Positions 4,702-9,797 of a stretch of DNA of 9,797 nt are shown here, piece by piece. The notes beneath the pieces are model-generated. The model did no database searches and was not told the DNA's origin. It saw only the letters and a list, made by a program, of their open reading frames with translations. Source of the stretch: Flavobacteriales bacterium (GTDB taxonomy: Bacteria; Bacteroidota; Bacteroidia; NS11-12g; UBA955); contig CANHXF010000044.1 of assembly GCA_947464515.1 (NCBI GenBank), positions 1-9,797 on the forward strand, written 5' to 3'. Positions within the stretch are counted from its first letter, which is position 1. Each line of letters opens with the position of its first letter. A program made the position numbers and the translations under genes.

Positions 4702-4811
4702 ATGACCGCCTATGGATGTCAACGACCAACCGTTATACATTACCACTTTCGCCGCAATATTTACCCCATTCTATTTGCAGTTGCGGACATCCACAACTAA
4801 ATTGCAAGGCC

Positions 4812-5450
4812 ATGAACAACGTTGAAAATCGATTCATCACCTTGGTTGCCATCATCTATTTTGTTGGGATTTTGGGCTTCATGATTCCCTCGCTTACACC
4901 TACTTTTATTTGGCTTACCCCTTATAATCTCATTGCAGCATTTGTATTCTCTTGGATTTTTCACAAAAAATGGGAAGCCAAACACGTAGCCATCATCATC
5001 ACCGTTGGCATCTTAGGATTCCTCCTTGAATACGCGGGCGTAAAAACAGGACGTATTTTCGGTTGCTACCATTACGGACATACACTAGGCAGAGGCTGGC
5101 AAGGTGTCCCCTACCTAATCGGCCTCAATTGGGCAGCGCTCATATTCTTCACATCCAGTCTTCTAGCCGGGCGCGTCAACAACCCCTATGCGGCATCATT
5201 TCTTGGTGCGGCGATGATGACACTATACGACTTCTTTTTGGAGCCTGTGGCCATGCGATACGATTTCTGGCATTGGGACCATAACAAAATCCCAACACAA
5301 AACTATATCGCTTGGTTTATAGCATCTCTTCTAATGCATCTGTTGTTGCACCTCAGCACAAAGCCACAACGAAACAAAATGGCTGGCGCCATGTATTTCA
5401 TTCAACTAGGATTCTTCTTGATCCTTTACGTTTGGATTAGGTTGTTTTAA
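4812..5450 (+). CDS. Carotenoid biosynthesis protein, CruF-type hydratase family
   Basis: This 212-residue polytopic membrane protein belongs to the carotenoid biosynthesis family that includes CruF (carotenoid 1',2'-hydratase) and archaeal bisanhydrobacterioruberin hydratase. Those enzymes add water to the terminal double bond of an acyclic carotenoid end. Family motifs are LLEYAGVKTGRIFGCYHYG at 71-89, GVPYLIGLNWAAL at 98-110, and DFFLEPVAMRYDFWHWD at 140-156 followed by IPTQNYIAWF at 160-169. About six or seven hydrophobic helices are present. An in-frame ATG at 4716 would add 32 residues (with CSCG, no hydrophobic helix, unlike the family), so I chose 4812, which puts TM1 right after a short N-terminus. 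No crtB, crtI or cyclase gene is in the window, so it stands alone. Its upstream DNA looks regulated. The exact substrate is unknown. Confidence 0.85.
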   Translation: MNNVENRFITLVAIIYFVGILGFMIPSLTPTFIWLTPYNLIAAFVFSWIFHKKWEAKHVAIIITVGILGFLLEYAGVKTGRIFGCYHYGHTLGRGWQGVPYLIGLNWAALIFFTSSLLAGRVNNPYAASFLGAAMMTLYDFFLEPVAMRYDFWHWDHNKIPTQNYIAWFIASLLMHLLLHLSTKPQRNKMAGAMYFIQLGFFLILYVWIRLF

Positions 5451-5525
5451 AACCCACAAGAACAGGAGCATTATTCGAAAGCCCAGAATAGAATTACCCA
5501 ATCAGTTTGATGTCAACGAAAATAT

Positions 5526-7415
5526 CTAGGCGTACATCGCTTCAATCTCGTCGGCGTACTTTTCCATAACCACCTTACGCTTAATCTTCAACGTAATCGT
5601 TAAATCCCCCGCCTCAACGCTAAATGGTTCACGCTTTACTATAAAGTCCTTGATGCGCTCAAACTTAGCCAAATTCTCACTTAGCTTTTTCACGTCCTCC
5701 TGCATCCACTTTTTAATTTCTTCGTCTTGAATGAATGGATCAGACACTTCAAAGTAGTCCTTACGACCGCCAAATGCCGATTTCAACTCATCCATACTAG
5801 GATGTATGATGGCTGTCAAAAACTCCCTTTTATCACCAATAATAAATACCTGCTCCAATTTTGGACTGCGTAACAATACATTTTCGATCTGCGTAGGATA
5901 AATATTCTTCCCCAATGAAGTCTTAAGCATATTCTTCAAACGATCAGTAATCCGCAAATATCCGCGATCAAACTTTCCGATGTCGCCCGTATGAAACCAT
6001 CCTTCTTCATCAAAAACCTCAGCCGTAGCCTCCGGACGATTCCAGTAACCCTGCATCACGTTAGGACCCTTCACCAAAATCTCCCCTTCTTCACTCGCGT
6101 AATTCGCCTCAAACGTATCGTAAGTCTGCGTAGCCAATATTTTTTTCGTTTCGATGTCTTGAATCGCGACCATCTGCCTTGGTGCTACCCTGCCCACCGT
6201 GCCGTATACTTGTCGATGAAACTCGTTCACCGTAACCAACGGACTCGTCTCACTCAAACCATACCCTTCTTGAACTCTCATTCCCAAATTGGCAAAAAAT
6301 TCGCCGACATGGACTGGTAAAGCGCCGGCACCACTGACAAACATTTTTAATCGACCGCCCATTTTCGCCTTGATCTTGCTATAAACCAATTTCTCTGCGA
6401 TGGCAACCTGTATCGCCAACAACGGACCCACCATCTTGCCTTCGTCGCGCTTCACCCGGGCTTCTCCACCCACTCTTAGGGCCCACAAGAAAATCTTTGC
6501 ACTTGCACCGCCTTTTTCCGTAGCGCTCTTGTACACCTTATCGTGGACACGCTCCAACAGCCTAGGAACCGCCGCCATCAATGTAGGACGCATTTCCTGG
6601 ATATTCTGAGCCACTTTATCGATGTTCTCCGCAAAGGCCACCTGTGCCCCAATAAAAGTACTCAAGTACATCGTTGCCAACCGCTCAAACACGTGACTCA
6701 ATGGCAAAAAACTCAAATACAAATCATCCGAAGTGATGGCCGGACACAAATCTTTCGCATCATAACAGTTGCTCATAAAGTTATAATGCGTTAGCATTAC
6801 CCCCTTTGGCATTCCTGTAGTTCCACTGGTATAGATAAAAGTAGATAAATCCGTCTTAACAACTGAAGCAAATCTCTCCGCCACAGCCGTTTCGTGCTTC
6901 TCTTTCAAGGCTTCTCCTTCAACCAAAACCGAAGTATAATCCGTAAATTTCTCCCCTTGGTCCAAATCCTTTGGCATCGCAATAACCTTCATTACGGTAG
7001 CACAATCACCTTCCACCTTCTTAAACTTCTTGAACAAAAAGGCATTGCCAACAAATAAAACCTTACTACTACTATCGTTAATTATATATGCTGTTTCCTC
7101 ACCAGTTAATGTTGGATAAACCGAGACGTTCACCAAGCCCAACTTCTGAATGGTTTGATCGATTACATAATATTCAGGACAATTATCCATCATCAATGCA
7201 ACGCGATCGCCTTTCTGAAGACCCAATTCCATAAAATAGGCACCCAATTGATCAACCCCATCCAAAATGTCCTGATAGGTCAACTGCTCCCATTTCCCCT
7301 TCTCCTTATAAAACATCACGGCCCGATCTGGACTGTGAATTTTATGCGCTGAATTCAAGTAAAAATCGTGAAGTGAATTAAAATTGGGATCAGGTTTTTC
7401 GATAATAGATGTCAT
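5526..7415 (-). CDS. Long-chain acyl-CoA synthetase (AMP-forming)
   Basis: This 629-residue ANL-superfamily adenylating enzyme activates long-chain fatty acids with ATP and CoA via an acyl-adenylate, for beta-oxidation or lipid synthesis. It is cytoplasmic or membrane-associated. Landmarks are the P-loop YTSGTTGMPKGV at 195-206, PLSHVFER at 238-245, GYGLSETSP at 384-392, GWFHTGD at 472-478 with ribose-binding D478, DRLKNMLKTSLGKNIYP at 491-507 with R492 in the hinge, and the C-terminal LTITLKIKRKVV at 605-616 that matches the LTPTLKxKR end of eukaryotic-like long-chain synthetases. The insert around 290-350 is typical of the 600-640-residue class. Small departures are TSLGK for TSGGK and LTITLK for LTPTLK. 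The start at 7415 is supported by a good promoter upstream. Chain-length preference cannot be read, so I give no fadD symbol. Confidence 0.93.
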   Translation of the reverse strand: MTSIIEKPDPNFNSLHDFYLNSAHKIHSPDRAVMFYKEKGKWEQLTYQDILDGVDQLGAYFMELGLQKGDRVALMMDNCPEYYVIDQTIQKLGLVNVSVYPTLTGEETAYIINDSSSKVLFVGNAFLFKKFKKVEGDCATVMKVIAMPKDLDQGEKFTDYTSVLVEGEALKEKHETAVAERFASVVKTDLSTFIYTSGTTGMPKGVMLTHYNFMSNCYDAKDLCPAITSDDLYLSFLPLSHVFERLATMYLSTFIGAQVAFAENIDKVAQNIQEMRPTLMAAVPRLLERVHDKVYKSATEKGGASAKIFLWALRVGGEARVKRDEGKMVGPLLAIQVAIAEKLVYSKIKAKMGGRLKMFVSGAGALPVHVGEFFANLGMRVQEGYGLSETSPLVTVNEFHRQVYGTVGRVAPRQMVAIQDIETKKILATQTYDTFEANYASEEGEILVKGPNVMQGYWNRPEATAEVFDEEGWFHTGDIGKFDRGYLRITDRLKNMLKTSLGKNIYPTQIENVLLRSPKLEQVFIIGDKREFLTAIIHPSMDELKSAFGGRKDYFEVSDPFIQDEEIKKWMQEDVKKLSENLAKFERIKDFIVKREPFSVEAGDLTITLKIKRKVVMEKYADEIEAMYA

Positions 7416-7443
7416 ATTTTTTTTGTTATAAAATCAACTATGG

Positions 7444-7475
7444 CAAATATGTCCGAAAAAAGCGTGAAAGCCAAA
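7444..7475 (-). promoter_or_regulatory. Bacteroidota-type promoter of the acyl-CoA synthetase gene
   Basis: On the minus strand TTTG (7475-7472), a 20-nt spacer, and CATATTTG (7451-7444) match the -33/-7 consensus with one mismatch. Predicted start is near 7439, giving an A-rich leader of about 24 nt with no Shine-Dalgarno sequence, typical of the phylum. It shows the synthetase can be transcribed independently of the nfu gene upstream. Confidence 0.55.
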
Positions 7476-7541
7476 TGGAATCTACAAATCACTGCAAATG
7501 AGTGAATAAAATTCCTTCAGAAAAACAATACTAACTAAAAC

Positions 7542-8114
7542 TTAAACAGCTTCCGCTTCCACCGCAACTACTTCCGGCACCATGCGCTTAAGCAAATTTT
7601 CAATTCCCGCTTTCAAGGTCATTGTGCTACTCGGACATCCACTGCAACTGCCTTTCATTTGAACCGTAACTACCCCATCAATAAAACTTTTGAAATCAAT
7701 CGCACCGCCGTCCATTTCTACTGCAGGTCGCACGTGATCTTCAAGGAGTTGACGAATTTTACGCTCAATCTCTGTTTCCTGTTCTGGCGATAACGAAATT
7801 TTTGGTGCTACAATTTCTTTGCCTTGCTCAATCCACTCGGTAAAGAAATTTCTCAAATCCGGAATCAAATCAAACCACTCGAAATCTTCATTCTTTGTGA
7901 TACTAACAAAGTTATTCATGATAAAAACACCCTTAACAAACGGCATTTCAAACAACGCCTTCACTAATTCGCCCCCATCTTGCGCCTTCTCTGCATTACG
8001 GAAATCAGCACTGTCGTTTGGCAACAACATTTTATTGGCCACAAACTTCATACTTTCAGGGTTTGGAGTCGCCTCCGCGTAAATGGTTACAATGTCGTTC
8101 AAGCTTTTTTCCAT
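7542..8114 (-). CDS. Nfu-type iron-sulfur cluster carrier (NifU-like)
   Basis: This 190-residue, two-domain protein is of the usual Nfu length. It probably binds a [4Fe-4S] cluster at a dimer interface and hands it to target enzymes in the cytoplasm. Residues about 9-98 form the Nfu N-terminal domain (IYAEATPNPESMKFVANKML, then FVKGVFIMNNFVSITK). Residues about 113-185 form the NifU C-terminal domain with VRPAVEMDGGAIDF at 128-141 and the cluster-binding C157-S-G-C160 in GSCSGCPSS. The start at 8114 puts the TPNPE motif where it should be. NifU's own U-type scaffold domain is absent, so this is Nfu, not NifU. It precedes the acyl-CoA synthetase on the same strand by 126 bp, with no terminator seen between them. 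No suf genes are in the window. Confidence 0.93.
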   Translation of the reverse strand: MEKSLNDIVTIYAEATPNPESMKFVANKMLLPNDSADFRNAEKAQDGGELVKALFEMPFVKGVFIMNNFVSITKNEDFEWFDLIPDLRNFFTEWIEQGKEIVAPKISLSPEQETEIERKIRQLLEDHVRPAVEMDGGAIDFKSFIDGVVTVQMKGSCSGCPSSTMTLKAGIENLLKRMVPEVVAVEAEAV

Positions 8115-8121
8115 AACCCTA

Positions 8122-8129
8122 CAAAATTA
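8122..8129 (-). promoter_or_regulatory. -7 box very close to the nfu start codon
   Basis: TAATTTTG on the minus strand (8129-8122) is a perfect -7 consensus match, but I find no TTTG at 19-21 nt upstream. Its 3' end is only 7 nt from the ATG at 8114, so if used the mRNA would have a leader of a few bases at most. Confidence 0.35.
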
Positions 8130-8265
8130 ACGAAACTTTTACCGATTTACCACCCTTATTTAGATTGTTTCTAAAACCAGCGTTGGAGCGAGCGAAGAAT
8201 CTCCCAAACCGAATTATCAGCTGGTATGCCGTCGGCGAATTGTTGATAGTTTATTGGGTTTTCTG

Positions 8266-8296
8266 TTTGATGCGTCCCCGCTGTTTAGCATCTTTG
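8266..8296 (+). promoter_or_regulatory. radA: Bacteroidota-type promoter of radA
   Basis: TTTG (8266-8269), a 19-nt spacer, and CATCTTTG (8289-8296) match the -33/-7 consensus with one mismatch. Transcription would begin near 8301, about 48 nt before the ATG at 8349. Confidence 0.55.
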
Positions 8297-8348
8297 TATA
8301 CTTCCGTTTTTCACAATTAAACGCGTTAAAACTCAGTAAAAAACCATC

Positions 8349-9704
8349 ATGACAAAAGCCAAAACTACATTTTTTTGCAAATCCTGCGGATTCGAAAGCC
8401 CCAAGTGGATCGGGAAATGCCCTGGCTGCAGTGAATGGAATACATTTATTGAGGAAATCAAACCTACAAAACAAACCACCGCATGGAAGAAAAGCGGTCG
8501 GAAAATTGCCGAACCAAAACCTTTAAATCAAATCCAAGCCAACCAAAGTGAGAGATTAATACTACCCGATGAGGAACTCAATTTGGTATTGGGTGGCGGA
8601 CTTGTTGCTGGAGCCGTCGTGCTTCTTGGCGGAGAACCAGGCATCGGAAAGAGTACTTTGTTATTGCAAATCGCCCTGCAAACCACCGCCAAAACCTTAT
8701 ACGTTTCTGGGGAAGAGAGTGAAACGCAAATCAAACTGAGGGCGGAACGACTTGGCTTTGGGGATAGCACCTGTGAGATCCTGACAGAAACATTGCTGGA
8801 AAACATCAAAGATGTACTCACGAAAGACCAACCCGAGCTTTTAATCATCGATTCAATTCAAACGCTATACAGCGATCAGCTTGATGCCACTCCGGGAAGC
8901 GTATCGCAAATCAGAGAATGCGCAGGCCAATTGTTACAATTTGCCAAAGAAAATGACGTCCCCGTTTTCTTGGTTGGACATATCACCAAAGATGGAAACT
9001 TGGCTGGGCCGAAGATATTGGAACACATGGTGGATACCGTTTTGCAATTTGAGGGTGATAGGCATCATGCGTATCGAATCATCAGAACATTAAAAAACCG
9101 ATTTGGAAGCACGCAAGAACTGGGCATTTACGAGATGCATGGCGCTGGATTGAAAGGCGTTAAAAACCCGTCAGAAATTTGGCTTGCCCAACGCGAAGAA
9201 GTCCTTTCTGGCATTGGCATTGCCGCCGTACTTGAGGGAGTTAGGCCGTTACTTTTAGAAACCCAAGCCTTGGTTAGTACGGCAGTATACGGAACACCAC
9301 AGCGATCTGCCACAGGATACGATCTCCGCCGACTAAACATGCTGCTCGCAGTATTGGAAAAACGATGCGGATTCAAATTGGGTCAGCAAGATGTATTTGT
9401 GAACCTTGCCGGCGGCCTCCGACTGGAAGACCCCGCCTTGGACTTGAGTTTGATGGCGGCCATCATGAGCAGCTTCTATTCAGAACCCCTTCCACCCAAA
9501 TGCGTATTCTCGGCAGAAGTGGGCCTTAGCGGCGAAGTTCGTGCGGTTCAAAGGGTGGAACAACGCATCGCAGAAGCAGAAAAACTAGGCTTTACGGACA
9601 TCGTGATTTCCAAATACAACAAGTTTAATCAGGAGCACACGGGCAAAATCAAGGTGCATTCTTTTGGACGAATCGACGAGGTATTTGGTTGGTTGTTCGG
9701 TTAA
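8349..9704 (+). CDS. radA: DNA repair and recombination ATPase RadA (Sms)
   Basis: This 451-residue protein is of full family length. RadA is a hexameric ATPase that promotes branch migration and strand extension in homologous recombination. Domains in order are an N-terminal zinc finger with C10/C13 and C24/C27 (FCKSCGFESPKWIGKCPGC), a RecA-like ATPase core with Walker A GEPGIGKS at 95-102, SGEES at 120-124 and Walker B LLIIDSIQT at 164-172, the RadA-specific KNRFGS at 249-254, and a Lon-protease-like C-terminal domain from about 285 (VNLAGGLRLEDPALDL at 351-366, SAEVGLSGEVR at 388-398). Nothing is missing or disrupted. The ATG at 8349 places the zinc finger normally and is preceded by AAACCATC, with no Shine-Dalgarno sequence. 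The stop codon overlaps that of the convergent gene. Confidence 0.97.
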   Translation: MTKAKTTFFCKSCGFESPKWIGKCPGCSEWNTFIEEIKPTKQTTAWKKSGRKIAEPKPLNQIQANQSERLILPDEELNLVLGGGLVAGAVVLLGGEPGIGKSTLLLQIALQTTAKTLYVSGEESETQIKLRAERLGFGDSTCEILTETLLENIKDVLTKDQPELLIIDSIQTLYSDQLDATPGSVSQIRECAGQLLQFAKENDVPVFLVGHITKDGNLAGPKILEHMVDTVLQFEGDRHHAYRIIRTLKNRFGSTQELGIYEMHGAGLKGVKNPSEIWLAQREEVLSGIGIAAVLEGVRPLLLETQALVSTAVYGTPQRSATGYDLRRLNMLLAVLEKRCGFKLGQQDVFVNLAGGLRLEDPALDLSLMAAIMSSFYSEPLPPKCVFSAEVGLSGEVRAVQRVEQRIAEAEKLGFTDIVISKYNKFNQEHTGKIKVHSFGRIDEVFGWLFG

Positions 9705-9797
9705 GCACCCATCAACTTTTCTTTCACAAAACTCTGCGCCAACAAAGCGATTTTCTGAGTATTTGGAATGCGGACGCGACTTTCTAGAATATCGACT
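9701..9797 (-). CDS. C-terminal end of an unidentified protein (5' part outside window)
   Basis: A minus-strand frame runs open from the right edge to a TAA at 9703-9701 and encodes 31 residues ending IALLAQSFVKEKLMGA, with RIPNTQK just before. It is amphipathic and helix-like, as in a globular protein's last helix. I do not recognise the family. The stop lies tail-to-tail with radA: the four bases TTAA (9701-9704) hold both stop codons. Coding status rests on the open frame, the sensible amino-acid composition and the compact convergent placement. Confidence 0.55.
   Translation of the reverse strand, partial: VDILESRVRIPNTQKIALLAQSFVKEKLMGA

Larger units (their letters stand above)
4287..4811. 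other. Long AT-rich divergent intergenic region rich in inverted and direct repeats
   Basis: About 525 bp separate the lipoprotein gene from the preferred start of the carotenoid gene. No convincing protein gene is present; a 13-codon minus-strand ORF at 4508-4549 (MKKSDCGILVAFF) has no support beyond its length. The region holds, left to right, the lipoprotein promoter, a 17-bp-arm hairpin, an 18-bp palindrome, a terminator-like hairpin, an A/T-stem hairpin (4511-4519 with 4538-4546), the left TTAGGT pair, the right TTAGGT pair, and a possibly structured leader ahead of the carotenoid gene. The A+T content is clearly above that of the flanking genes. Confidence 0.75.

Noticed and set aside
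4716..4811. Upstream in-frame ATG that would lengthen the carotenoid protein by 32 residues
   Set aside because: The extension (with CSCGH) has no hydrophobic helix or family resemblance, while the ATG at 4812 places the first membrane helix normally. Proteomics could still overturn this.
4715..5519. Direct repeat gatgtcaacga at 4715-4725 and 5509-5519 flanking the carotenoid gene, as if it were an inserted cassette
   Set aside because: Eleven bases can recur by chance at this distance, no transposase or terminal inverted repeat accompanies them, and base composition does not change at the points.
8217..8474. 85-codon minus-strand frame crossing the radA start
   Set aside because: It overlaps the radA zinc-finger codons and the radA promoter, has no recognisable domain, and has an unlikely composition.
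1..9797. tRNA, rRNA, CRISPR arrays, insertion sequences, phage or defence genes
   Set aside because: I scanned for repeat-spacer periodicity, transposase motifs and tRNA-like cloverleafs and saw none. The gene content is housekeeping and envelope-related.

Overview
The window looks like chromosomal DNA of a member of the Bacteroidota. Three observations support this. One gene encodes a type IX secretion (Por) C-terminal sorting domain. The NupC, rhomboid, acyl-CoA synthetase and Nfu proteins read like Bacteroidota family members. Several genes are preceded by the Bacteroidota promoter pattern (TTTG, about 19-21 nt, TAnnTTTG) rather than by E. coli-type boxes, and strong Shine-Dalgarno sequences are rare. 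I do not commit to an order or genus.

Layout. Positions 1-2806 (+ strand) hold a tightly spaced run: the 3' part of a DsbD-type transmembrane disulfide reductase, phosphoheptose isomerase gmhA, and a concentrative nucleoside transporter of the NupC/CNT family. Gaps of 10 and 16 bp suggest one transcript. A 146-bp convergent gap follows. Positions 2953-4286 (- strand) hold, in transcription order, a small Asp-Ser-Thr-repeat lipoprotein, a very short secreted protein made almost only of a T9SS sorting domain, and a rhomboid-family membrane protein. The terminator after the lipoprotein gene physically overlaps the promoter of the next gene.

Positions 4287-4811 are an unusually long, AT-rich, structure-dense intergenic region. 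They contain the lipoprotein promoter, two large AT-rich palindromes, a terminator-like hairpin, and a mirror-image pair of TTAGGT-N5-TTAGGT elements (11-bp period) that each sit just upstream of a -7-like box, facing away from each other. The right-hand element faces a solitary carotenoid biosynthesis (CruF-type) gene. The left-hand one faces a stretch with no convincing protein gene and could drive a short RNA. This region is the most interesting part of the window.

Positions 5526-8114 (- strand) hold a long-chain acyl-CoA synthetase and an Nfu-type Fe-S carrier, each with its own promoter signal. Positions 8349-9704 (+ strand) encode RadA, a DNA recombination and repair ATPase. The last 97 bases are the C-terminal end of an unidentified minus-strand gene whose stop codon overlaps the radA stop. 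Apart from the 4.0-4.8 kb region the content is ordinary housekeeping. I see no mobile element, CRISPR array, tRNA or rRNA.
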